Assembly: GCA_003022985.1 (NCBI GenBank)
Contig: PXTV01000228.1
Span: 1 to 23,895 of the forward strand
DNA: 23,895 bases
Direction of reading: 5' to 3'
DNA from: Bacteroidetes bacterium SW_11_45_7
GTDB taxonomy: Bacteria > Bacteroidota > Bacteroidia > Chitinophagales > SW-11-45-7
The translations under genes were made by a program, and so were the position numbers. This document shows positions 1 through 6,918 of this stretch, one piece after another; the first letter of the stretch is position 1, and every line of letters starts with the position of its first letter. Below the pieces are notes generated by a model that was given only the letters and a program-made list of their open reading frames with translations, searched no databases and was not told the DNA's origin.

Positions 1-1
1 C

Positions 2-2539
2 GGACCAGGTCAAGCTTTTGAGTACGACCAAGGTGCATATTCTCAATTACTAAAACAACTTCAAACCGCCAAGAAAAAAGTTATTGAGAGAGTTGGTAGT
101 GACCATTCCAAACTTGTGAAGAAGGTATTGATGATGCTTATCTTGATCAAATACCTTGAGGAAAGGCAGGATAAAAATGGCAATACTGCTCTAAAGCGGG
201 AATTTTATAGAGAGATCAATTCCAGAGCTTCAAGCCTTGCAGATATCTTAAACAAGCCAACTGATTTTATCACGCTTTTAGGTGAACTTTCCAGTGAAAA
301 ACATTTCAATGGGCAGATCTTTGAGTTATCAGAAAAAGAAGAAGCAAAGCTAAAAGAATTTGATTTTGGTGTCTTCCAAGCCTTCGTTGATGGACAAACA
401 GAACTGTTTGGCAGTCCTGAGGGTATAGGCCAAATGAAAATTTGGCGATTATATTCATTTGATTACCTGCCCATTGAATTAATCAGCCATATTTACGAGG
501 ATTTTTTAATTGACGAAACAGATCAATCGAAACCCGGAGTGGTTTATACCCCGCCTACCCTTGTCCAGTTGCTTATTGATCGGTGCATGCCCCTTTCAGA
601 GCCTAAAAAGCAATGTAAAGTGCTTGACCCGGCTTGTGGCTCTGGAATTTTTTTAGTCGCGGCTTTCAAACGAATAATCCAATGGTGGCGGATACAAAAT
701 TATTGGAAACATCCCTCAAAAGAAAATATTGATACCTTAAAAGCCCTATTAAAGGAAAACGTGTACGGTTGTGATATTGAAGAAGAGGCTGTTCGCCTAA
801 CTTACTTTAGCTTAAGTCTTGCCTTGTTAGATGCACTATCACCTCGAGAAATCTGGGAAAATGTTCATTTTGATAACTTGATTGGTAAAAATCTCTTTGG
901 CGAAGATTTTTTTCAAAAAATTCTTGAAAATAACCTGCCAAATGATTTTGACCTCGTAATTGGTAATCCGCCTTTTCAGTCAAAGTTGACAGATCCTGCT
1001 GAAAAAGTTAATTCAGAAATAAAAGCACAAAATACAGACCGGCCTAAGATACCGGATAAACAGGTTGTACTTTTGTTTCTTGAGCAATCCTTCAAGTTAC
1101 TAAAAGAAAAAGGCAAAACTTGTCTTCTTTTGTCTGCTGGTCCACTCCTTTATAATACAAAAGTTCATTCCTTTAAAAGATATCTTTTTGGACTTAGGAA
1201 ATTTCAGGAAATTTATGATTTTACCCCTTTAAGGACTAAGTTATTTAAAAGTAGTAAGAAAAGCGCCAAAAAACCCGCAACACTCGCAGCTTTAGTGGAA
1301 AATTCTATCCCTGACGAAGGTCATCCTATTTATCATTTAATTTTCAGGAGTACAAGAGCAACTGGAGAAAAAATTGAGTTCGAAATTGACCATTATGATA
1401 TTCATAAAGTACCTTTTAAGATAGCTTTGGATTCACCAAAAGTATGGCAAGCTAATTTTATGGGTGGGGGCCGTCTTCATCAACTGGTTGAGCGTATCAA
1501 TTCTCTTCCTACACTTAAAGATTATTTAGATGAAATGGTCAAAATAAGAAATTGGAAAGTTAGCGAGGGATGGATTGAGTCCTCCAATTCAGAGCAAATG
1601 AGAAAGTTGATTTTATTACAAGAAAAATTGACTAGATCATCTGAAGAAGAAAAAGACTTTCAAAGATTGAAAAATAAATTTAGTGCAAGTTGGATTACAA
1701 ATAAGCCTTTTGTAGAAACTGATGACTTTAAGATAGGTGGGGTAAAGAAAATTAAGCATTGTCCGATTCAATTTTTTCACCGAAATCGTAAAAGGAACAA
1801 AGAAATTTTTGAGCCCCCTCATTTATTAATAAAAGAAACTGTTGAAGATAAGAAAATTCCAGTTGAATTCAGGAGTGATTACTTAACATTTAGAAATGAA
1901 ATATTTGGAATATCAAGTCCGGCTTCAGATTCAAACTTACTAAAAGAGATTGAAAGTAGACTAAAGGATAATAAGTCCTACGCTGCTTTATTATGGTTGC
2001 TAAGTGGACGGATAATTTCAACAAGAGAAGGAGTTGTTTTAAAGGAAAATATTTTAAGTTTACCATATCCTGAAAATCCCCTCCATTTTGATTTTATTGA
2101 ACAAACATTATTGGATGATATCCTTGAGTATTATGCTGATTTCAGAATTGAAGGTGAAAAAAGTAAAGCGCTTAACCAAACTAACCCTGATGAATTAAAA
2201 GCATTTGGCAAATACTACTGCCAGATCTTAAACTCGATATATGAGGATTTCAAGCCTTTAGACCCAATAATTGGCCGGGATTTTATAGCTTACCCTTTTG
2301 TGTTAGGCGATAAACCTGAAATTGAAATTCCTGATGATTTAGAAGATGTTGAAGCTACTTTGGCAAAGTTACTTCATCATCAAGCAAGTCATAACCTGTG
2401 GATTAATCGCATCCTCAAGGTGTATCATAAAAATGTGATTTTCTTGTATAAGCCCAATCAAAAGCGGTACTGGCTCCGATCAATAGCCATCCGTGATGCG
2501 GATGAAACCTTTGTCGATCTTTTTAACCAGGGTAAATAA
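2..2539 (+). CDS. Eco57I-like N6-adenine DNA methyltransferase (5'-truncated by window edge)
   Basis: The frame is open from base 2 to the TAA at 2537-2539, so the true start lies left of the window; the GTG at 116 is internal. Counting from that GTG, SAM-binding motif I (VLDPACGSG) is at residues 169-177 and the adenine-methylase catalytic motif IV (NPPF) at 284-287. Both are typical of the Eco57I/type IIG class of N6-adenine methyltransferases. Before motif I is a helical KYLEERQDKNG-type segment found in such enzymes. The last ~350 residues are less conserved and probably include target recognition. Type IIG enzymes often carry an N-terminal PD-(D/E)XK nuclease; only 38 residues before the GTG are visible, so I cannot say whether one is present. 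The next gene starts inside the stop codon (TAATG), implying co-translation. The DNA is AT-richer than the genes to its right, which fits acquisition by transfer. Confidence 0.88.
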   Translation, partial: GPGQAFEYDQGAYSQLLKQLQTAKKKVIERVGSDHSKLVKKVLMMLILIKYLEERQDKNGNTALKREFYREINSRASSLADILNKPTDFITLLGELSSEKHFNGQIFELSEKEEAKLKEFDFGVFQAFVDGQTELFGSPEGIGQMKIWRLYSFDYLPIELISHIYEDFLIDETDQSKPGVVYTPPTLVQLLIDRCMPLSEPKKQCKVLDPACGSGIFLVAAFKRIIQWWRIQNYWKHPSKENIDTLKALLKENVYGCDIEEEAVRLTYFSLSLALLDALSPREIWENVHFDNLIGKNLFGEDFFQKILENNLPNDFDLVIGNPPFQSKLTDPAEKVNSEIKAQNTDRPKIPDKQVVLLFLEQSFKLLKEKGKTCLLLSAGPLLYNTKVHSFKRYLFGLRKFQEIYDFTPLRTKLFKSSKKSAKKPATLAALVENSIPDEGHPIYHLIFRSTRATGEKIEFEIDHYDIHKVPFKIALDSPKVWQANFMGGGRLHQLVERINSLPTLKDYLDEMVKIRNWKVSEGWIESSNSEQMRKLILLQEKLTRSSEEEKDFQRLKNKFSASWITNKPFVETDDFKIGGVKKIKHCPIQFFHRNRKRNKEIFEPPHLLIKETVEDKKIPVEFRSDYLTFRNEIFGISSPASDSNLLKEIESRLKDNKSYAALLWLLSGRIISTREGVVLKENILSLPYPENPLHFDFIEQTLLDDILEYYADFRIEGEKSKALNQTNPDELKAFGKYYCQILNSIYEDFKPLDPIIGRDFIAYPFVLGDKPEIEIPDDLEDVEATLAKLLHHQASHNLWINRILKVYHKNVIFLYKPNQKRYWLRSIAIRDADETFVDLFNQGK

Positions 2540-3213
2540 TGGCATGGTCAGCAGGTAATTCAACAGGCACCTTAAGCAGTGCTCACGATGGACGTATCAT
2601 TGAGACAATATTTAAATATGTAACTGATCAATTACGAAATTTTCAGGGCTCAAGTGATGAAAACGAGGACAACTTGACCGATGAATTTTGTAAGAAATTA
2701 GGAATCAATAAACCCTCAGAATATCCTTTCTTTTTCCAACATCAAAACATTGAAAAAAAGAAAGGAGGTTACTCAACGGATATGGCTGCTCTTGGTACTA
2801 AGGCTATTAATAATGGTGAAATGTTAACCAAGTTTGAAGCCAAGAGGCTTTCTTCTCATTTACCCAATAATAGGAGGAGGGAGTATGTTGTAGGAGAATA
2901 CAGCCAAGGAAACCAAATAAAAAATTCCGGTGGCATCGAAAGGTTCAAAAATGAGACCCACGGTGTGGATATTCAAATTGCCGGAATGATAGGCTATGTT
3001 CAGACTTACACCTTTGATCATTGGCAAAAACATGTTAACTCCTGTATTCAGGATGAAATTTCAACTCCTCATGATGAAAACCTAACATGGGAAGAATTGG
3101 ATAAACTGCAAAATCAAACAAATGATGGAAAAGTGGCGACCTATAAATCCGAATCTTCGAGGTTGACGAAATCCAGGCTTATGTTTAGGCATTTTTGGGT
3201 TAATTTACAATGA
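2539..3213 (+). CDS. Putative PD-(D/E)XK-type nuclease subunit next to the methylase
   Basis: 224 aa, ATG overlapping the methylase stop by one base, so translation is probably coupled. I do not recognise a named family. Residues 80-102 give a plausible nuclease core: D81 in STDMAAL, then E100-A-K102 in LTKFEAKRL, a D-(X)18-ExK arrangement as in PD-(D/E)XK endonucleases. The stretch GGIERFKNETHG followed by IAGMIGYVQ (residues about 131-154) also resembles PD-(D/E)XK proteins of unknown specificity. The C-terminal 50 residues are polar. No signal peptide or membrane segment is seen. Coupling to a methylase suggests the cleavage subunit of a restriction system; an accessory or specificity protein is the alternative. 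The gene shares the AT-rich composition of the methylase. Confidence 0.7.
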   Translation: MAWSAGNSTGTLSSAHDGRIIETIFKYVTDQLRNFQGSSDENEDNLTDEFCKKLGINKPSEYPFFFQHQNIEKKKGGYSTDMAALGTKAINNGEMLTKFEAKRLSSHLPNNRRREYVVGEYSQGNQIKNSGGIERFKNETHGVDIQIAGMIGYVQTYTFDHWQKHVNSCIQDEISTPHDENLTWEELDKLQNQTNDGKVATYKSESSRLTKSRLMFRHFWVNLQ

Positions 3214-3263
3214 TGGAGTTTTAAATCTACTTCGATTTACCATCAACCAAATAGTAAGATATC

Positions 3264-3972
3264 ATGCCCCAATCCACCATCGAATGGACTGAAATGACCT
3301 GGAATCCGACCACCGGTTGTACTAAGGTGTCGGCCGGTTGTCCGCCAGCTGGCGGACGCGGAGCGGATGTCTAAGCGCTTGAAAGCCATGGGCCAGTCCA
3401 AATACCAAAACGGCTTTCAGATCAACACCCATGAAGAATCGCTCAAAGTGCCTTATACCTGGAAGAAGCCGCAATTGGTATTTGTTAACTCCATGAGCGA
3501 TCTCTTTCATCCTGAGGTGCCGTTGGATTTCATTCAACGGGTCTTCCAAGTCATGCAGGACAATCCCAAGCACCGCTTCCAGCTCCTCACCAAAAGGCCG
3601 GAAATGGTAGCGGAGTACAGTCCGTTACTGGACTGGCCTGCAAATGTCTGGATGGGGGTTTCCGTGGAAGACGAGCGGGTGGTTCACCGCATTGATGCCC
3701 TGCGCCAAACAAGCGCCTTCATCAAGTTCCTTTCCCTAAAACCACTCATTGGCCCGCTGCCCAACCTCAATCTCCAAGGCATCGACTGTGTTATCGCTGG
3801 TGGCGAGTCCGGCACCAAAGCCCGGCCCATACAAGCAAGCTGGGTCAAGGATATTCGCGATCAGTGTTATGCGGCCGGCATGCCCTTTTTCTTCAAGCAA
3901 TGGGGAGGCACCAATAAGAAGAAGAATGGAAGGGTGTTGGATGGAAAGACTTATGATGAGATACCGGTATAA
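3264..3972 (+). pseudogene. Gp37/Gp68 (DUF5131) family protein, frameshifted at its three-Cys motif
   Basis: ATG 3264 opens a frame reading [20 protein letters not shown] then KVSAGC, the characteristic N-terminus of the phage Gp37/Gp68 family. Family members usually continue with K-x-C-Y-A-E and M-x-K-R-L. Here the codons for K-x-C-Y are replaced by CCGCCAGCTGGCGG, after which the expected DNA (acgcggagcggatg) resumes in another frame; the first frame stops shortly after. The remainder (from ATG 3367: MSKRLKAMG ... VNSMSDLFHPEV ... LTKRPE ... FFFKQWGG) is intact to 3972. The family has a cluster of three cysteines resembling a radical-SAM type metal site; the third is lost here. A 201-aa product from ATG 3367 could still be made but would lack the cysteine motif. 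The composition is GC-richer than the restriction genes upstream. Confidence 0.8.
3340..3357. repeat. 18-bp perfect palindrome inserted in the DUF5131 gene
   Basis: GTCCGCCAGCTGGCGGAC is its own reverse complement. It sits exactly where the third cysteine codon of the DUF5131 gene should be and causes a net +4 shift against the family pattern. I see no second copy in this window. It may be a dispersed palindromic repeat or the scar of a small mobile element. Confidence 0.85.
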
Positions 3973-4014
3973 TAATAATACATAGTAATACGGTCGTAAT
4001 ATGGTAGTAGCTAA

Positions 4015-4182
4015 ATAGCGCTCCGGAATCTTTTTGTCTTACTTTGGAAAGTTGGTGGCCAAAATCCCGATGTATTAGCCAAGGAATAGGTCCAAACCAT
4101 CAAGAAAGTCAATGAAGCATTGGAAAGGCTCGAGTTTTTAATTCAAACGAGGGGGGCTAAAACCCCTTCAGCCACCAGATAG
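4015..4182 (+). pseudogene. Eroded ORF fragment of unknown origin
   Basis: Read in one frame this stretch gives protein-like sequence (LLWKVGGQNPDVLAKE, stop TAG at 4087, then VQTIKKVNEALERLEFLIQT and a terminal TAG at 4180). It has no start codon. The amphipathic helix-like second half looks like a former protein C-terminus. I do not recognise the family. It follows the broken DUF5131 gene by about 40 bases and might be a remnant of a partner gene. The GGGGCTAAAACCCC hairpin at 4153-4165 has no T-run and is not a clear terminator. Confidence 0.3.
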
Positions 4183-4238
4183 ACACAGTGCTATGCATAG
4201 GAAAAGAGAAGTTCCCAGATTTTTATGCTTAGCCAGTC

Positions 4239-4415
4239 TCAGGAAGCTTCCTTATTTTCCTGCGTTTTAAAATTGTATTTCTTACGAATTAAGGCAATAT
4301 CTTTCTTCAACGCCTCTTGGTTTTGCCAATATTTCTCACTTAATTTTTCCCGGATTTCCCGCATTTGTTTAACTGAGCTTACCCCCCAATAGGACCACCT
4401 GTTAAGTTTGCTCAT
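4239..4415 (-). CDS. Small hypothetical protein (58 aa)
   Basis: Starting at ATG 4415 the minus strand encodes MSKLNRWSYWGVSSVKQMRE and then a strongly charged helical stretch ending QENKEAS. The composition (many K/E, regular heptad-like helices, W and Y near the N-terminus) looks like a genuine small protein rather than a shadow frame. An open extension upstream to 4577 runs antisense to the CsoR-like promoter and gene start and is probably meaningless. It is divergent from the metal operon, with 118 bases between the two starts. No recognised domain and no signal peptide. Function unknown. Confidence 0.45.
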   Translation of the reverse strand: MSKLNRWSYWGVSSVKQMREIREKLSEKYWQNQEALKKDIALIRKKYNFKTQENKEAS

Positions 4416-4473
4416 CAATAATAGGGGAACTTTACTTTGCCTTTGCCATCCGCTGAGAAAATCCTTTACAAAA

Positions 4474-4507
4474 TTTGGTAAACACCCCATAGGTCTGAAT
4501 ACATTTT
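4474..4507 (+). promoter_or_regulatory. Promoter with putative operator for the CsoR-like gene
   Basis: A Bacteroidota-type promoter: -33 box TTTG at 4474-4477, 22 bases, then TACATTTT at 4500-4507 (consensus TAnnTTTG, one mismatch), 26 bases before ATG 4534. The block TTTGGTAAACACCCC (4474-4488) recurs in front of the MerTP gene with the same spacing. The AAACACCCC part lies between the -33 and -7 boxes, where a repressor would block polymerase. Confidence 0.6.
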
Positions 4508-4533
4508 CCAACAGAACCAAAAATAAAAATACA

Positions 4534-4905
4534 ATGATACCCAAAGATCTTTCGCATGACATCATACAACGGGTCAATTACATCAAAGGACAATTGGAAG
4601 GCATCAATAAAATGCTGGACGATGGAAAAGAGCCGGACCAGATACTTAACCAGTTTAAAGCGGCTCAAAAAGGGCTGGACAAGGCCCATTACATACTACT
4701 GGATGAGGTTTATCGAAAATCTCTTGCGATCAAAATCGTTGAAGTTGCAGACATCTGTCCGGGAAATTGCGGCAACGAAGACAAAATTCAATACATAAAA
4801 AAGCAGTTTCCGAATTTACATTTCAACGACCTAACCGAAAGAATGAAGGAGGTTCATGAAATTGCTAAACGGCTCGAAGAATACCAATCGGAAAATAATA
4901 GCTAA
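4534..4905 (+). CDS. CsoR/RcnR-family (DUF156) metal-sensing repressor with non-canonical ligands
   Basis: 123 aa from ATG 4534; the frame is open further upstream, but that part is unlike the family and lies over the promoter, and the ATG has an A-rich leader. The all-helical DUF156 fold is recognised from RVNYIKGQLEGINKMLDDGK (residues 13-32) and DQILNQFKAAQKGLDKAHYILLD. This family forms dimers or tetramers that bind G/C-tract operators and leave DNA on binding Cu(I), Ni(II) or formaldehyde. The three CsoR ligands (Cys36, His61, Cys65 in M. tuberculosis CsoR) align with P34, V59 and S63, so the classical site is absent. An unusual C-terminal extension has C75-P-G-N-C79, a possible thiol pair. 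It is first gene of the metal operon, 64 bases before MerTP, and is probably autoregulated. Confidence 0.8.
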   Translation: MIPKDLSHDIIQRVNYIKGQLEGINKMLDDGKEPDQILNQFKAAQKGLDKAHYILLDEVYRKSLAIKIVEVADICPGNCGNEDKIQYIKKQFPNLHFNDLTERMKEVHEIAKRLEEYQSENNS

Positions 4906-4910
4906 AAAGA

Positions 4911-4944
4911 TTTGGCAAACACCCCTTCCCCCGCTATAGCTTTG
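4911..4944 (+). promoter_or_regulatory. Promoter with putative operator for the MerTP operon
   Basis: TTTG at 4911-4914, 22 bases, then a perfect TAGCTTTG at 4937-4944, 25 bases before ATG 4970. The block TTTGGCAAACACCCC (4911-4925) matches the one before the CsoR-like gene at 14 of 15 positions. It begins five bases after the CsoR-like stop codon, so merTP can be transcribed separately from the repressor. Confidence 0.65.
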
Positions 4945-4969
4945 TTCCGGAAATCAAAATTCAATCAGT

Positions 4970-5590
4970 ATGAAATGGAACAAAAATCTTTTTATCAGCT
5001 CAGGTACCATGGCTGCCCTCGGCTCAACAATATGCTGCTGGGGGCCGGCTATGCTGGCAGGAGTAGCCGGATTAACCGGAACAGCATACATTTTCTCATG
5101 GCTGCACCCCTTGAAACCCTACCTGGCAGGTATAGCGGTTGTCAGCTTAACCTCTGCTTTCTACCAGGTATATCATAAAAAGAATACAGAAAAGGCGGGT
5201 TGTCAATACTATCGTATCACCAAAACTGTTTTGTGGACAGTTGCGGTTTTTGCGGCTCTTTCATTCACCTATCCCTATCACAACGGAACTCTTTTTGTCA
5301 ATACTTCAAATTATTCACTAAAAAATGAAACAACTATCATGCAGGCTTCTGATACAACCAAACAGAAAAAAGAAATTCAACTAAAAGTTACGAGGATGTC
5401 TTGCAACGGCTGCTCCAACAGGTGCCAGCGCTCCTTGCTGGATCTTAACGGAATCATGAAAGCAGATGTAAGTTATCAAAAGGGAGCTGCAACAATCGAA
5501 TACAATCCTGACACCATAAGCGAAGCCCAAATTATTCAACAGATCAGTGAAATCGGATTCAAGGCCAAAAAAATCAATGAACATGAATAA
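4970..5590 (+). CDS. merTP: MerT-MerP fusion, mercuric/heavy-metal transport protein
   Basis: 206 aa, inner-membrane importer. Residues 1-105 are MerT-like: three hydrophobic segments (about 9-33, 46-66, 84-101) with the vicinal cysteine pair C22-C23 in STICCWGP in the first helix, which in MerT passes Hg(II) across the membrane. Residues 136-204 are a MerP/HMA domain with MSCNGC (C145, C148) in place of the usual GMTCxxC, plus an extra cysteine, C152. C78 lies between helices 2 and 3. Such fusions are common in Bacteroidota. ATG 4970 is supported by the promoter 25 bases upstream. The 3' end overlaps the next gene by 14 bases. No mercuric reductase gene is seen in the window. Hg specificity is inferred from family; other soft metals are possible. 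Confidence 0.82.
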   Translation: MKWNKNLFISSGTMAALGSTICCWGPAMLAGVAGLTGTAYIFSWLHPLKPYLAGIAVVSLTSAFYQVYHKKNTEKAGCQYYRITKTVLWTVAVFAALSFTYPYHNGTLFVNTSNYSLKNETTIMQASDTTKQKKEIQLKVTRMSCNGCSNRCQRSLLDLNGIMKADVSYQKGAATIEYNPDTISEAQIIQQISEIGFKAKKINEHE

Positions 5591-6410
5591 AAAGTACTTC
5601 TTTTTAATATTGGTTTGCATTGGCTTGACCCAGGGTTCAATGGCTCAGGGGCATGGGCCATTGTATGGATTACAAACGCCAACACTACCCCAAGGGCATG
5701 TAAATTTAAATGTGGGGGCTATGAGCCTATCTTCGGAAAGCGGGGAATCATACATGTTACGATACATGTTTTCTTATGGCCTTACGGAGGATTTCCAATT
5801 AAACCTTACGGCACCCACTCCTATATCCGGGATAAAAAAACCTCCGCGAACCCGGGGAAATAGTAACATGCCTGCTAATAGCGACATAGAGGCTTCCCTT
5901 TGGGGACGAATTTTTTCCAATGCGTTCGATGTAGGAAAAAGGGTTGAGTCAACTGCTGTCTTGAGTGGTTCTTTGCCAACAGATAAGGAGCGAGGGAAAA
6001 CCAACGTAGGACCTTCTGTTCATGGAGCTTTATCTACCGGTTATGCTTCTCGTACCTGGTATGCCTGGATTGGTAGTGGATACCAATATTATTTTGAGAA
6101 AAATCATGAGCAATTAGGGGACTTGCCTTACGGAAGTTTAGTTGTAGGCTACCGCCCGGATTTTATTAAAGCGGACTGGCGCATATTCATTGAGTCATTG
6201 GCGGAATTTCCCAAAAACAATAAAAGCGCTGAAGGCATGACGATCCCTGCACATCGAACCCAAAAGTTGCTAATCGGTCCATCTTTTCTCGGCCTTTATG
6301 GAGCCTGGGGCATTTCCTTTGGCGGGCTAATACCGGTATATCAAAATGTGAACAAAAACTATCAAAAGGAAAATTTCAGATTATCAATGAATATTAGTTA
6401 CTGGTTGTAA
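5577..6410 (+). CDS. Outer-membrane beta-barrel transporter-like protein of the metal operon
   Basis: 277 aa from ATG 5577 (ATG 5583 is equally possible); the frame is open from 5547, but the earlier residues are coding in MerTP and precede the signal peptide. N-terminus MNMNKKYFFLILVC, then hydrophobic residues ending at GSMAQ: a signal peptide. The rest alternates polar and aromatic residues (YMLRYMFSYGLTEDFQLNL, SLVVGYRPDF, MNISYWL) and ends with an aromatic-rich strand, as outer-membrane barrels do. It resembles the Phenol_MetA_deg/'transporter' group often found with metal-efflux genes in Bacteroidota. The overlap with MerTP (14 or 8 bases) implies coupled translation. The substrate is not shown by the sequence; a metal or metal-complex path across the outer membrane is an inference from context. 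Confidence 0.7.
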   Translation: MNMNKKYFFLILVCIGLTQGSMAQGHGPLYGLQTPTLPQGHVNLNVGAMSLSSESGESYMLRYMFSYGLTEDFQLNLTAPTPISGIKKPPRTRGNSNMPANSDIEASLWGRIFSNAFDVGKRVESTAVLSGSLPTDKERGKTNVGPSVHGALSTGYASRTWYAWIGSGYQYYFEKNHEQLGDLPYGSLVVGYRPDFIKADWRIFIESLAEFPKNNKSAEGMTIPAHRTQKLLIGPSFLGLYGAWGISFGGLIPVYQNVNKNYQKENFRLSMNISYWL

Positions 6411-6429
6411 ACTTAAAAAATCCCGAAAA

Positions 6430-6882
6430 ATGAAATATTTACCTATTCTAATGACAGTCTTTGTAATAATATCATCAAACATAGCCAGTGCTCAACTCAT
6501 TCAGGTTGAACAAACCGTCTATGGAATGGATTGTGCTCCTTGTGCTTACGCTGTGGAAGGTGAAATGATGAACAAAAGTGGCGTAAAAAAAGCACAAGTA
6601 GACCTTGATAAAGGGGAAATTCAAGATGGGGTCAAGAAAAGCGGATTTTCAGCAAAAGAAGCAAAGGTGGTATTAAAAGGAAACCTATTAAAAGATGACG
6701 GTACGTGGAAAGTGAAGGTCAATGAAGAAACATTTCAAGTAACAACGCACACGAAGAAGAAAATTTTATCGAAGCTAAAAGAAGGTAAAGTGAAACTTGA
6801 AGGCGTTGTCCCGGATGAAGAAGACAAACAACCGGATCATCACTGGAAAATCACTGTAAAGAACATTATTAATACGAATTAA
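6430..6882 (+). CDS. Periplasmic heavy-metal-associated (HMA, MerP-like) protein, domain apparently shortened
   Basis: 150 aa. Signal peptide at residues 1-21 (cleavage after NIASA). HMA motif GMDCAPC with C35 and C38 for soft-metal binding, then helix 1 and the strand KKAQVDLDKGE. At that point the family normally has another strand and the start of helix 2, about 15 residues, before an 'I-x-x-G-V-K-x-x-G-F' segment. Here KGE runs directly into IQDGVKKSGFSAKEA, so a small in-frame deletion is likely. The C-terminal part (about 80-150) is lysine-rich and may form a second small beta domain. It lies 19 bases after the barrel gene in the same operon and is probably a periplasmic metal carrier. 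Whether the shortened domain still folds is unclear. Confidence 0.75.
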   Translation: MKYLPILMTVFVIISSNIASAQLIQVEQTVYGMDCAPCAYAVEGEMMNKSGVKKAQVDLDKGEIQDGVKKSGFSAKEAKVVLKGNLLKDDGTWKVKVNEETFQVTTHTKKKILSKLKEGKVKLEGVVPDEEDKQPDHHWKITVKNIINTN

Positions 6883-6918
6883 GACCAAAATAAACCTCTG
6901 CGTTTCGATCCTTATTCA

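Noticed and set aside
116..118. GTG as start codon of the methylase
   Set aside because: The frame is open and protein-like for 38 codons upstream to the window edge, so the gene is truncated, not started here.
4153..4165. GGGGCTAAAACCCC hairpin as a terminator
   Set aside because: The stem is short, and no T-run follows on either strand.
4408..4533. N-terminal extension of the CsoR-like gene
   Set aside because: The extra residues are unlike the family and overlap the promoter; ATG 4534 is a better start.
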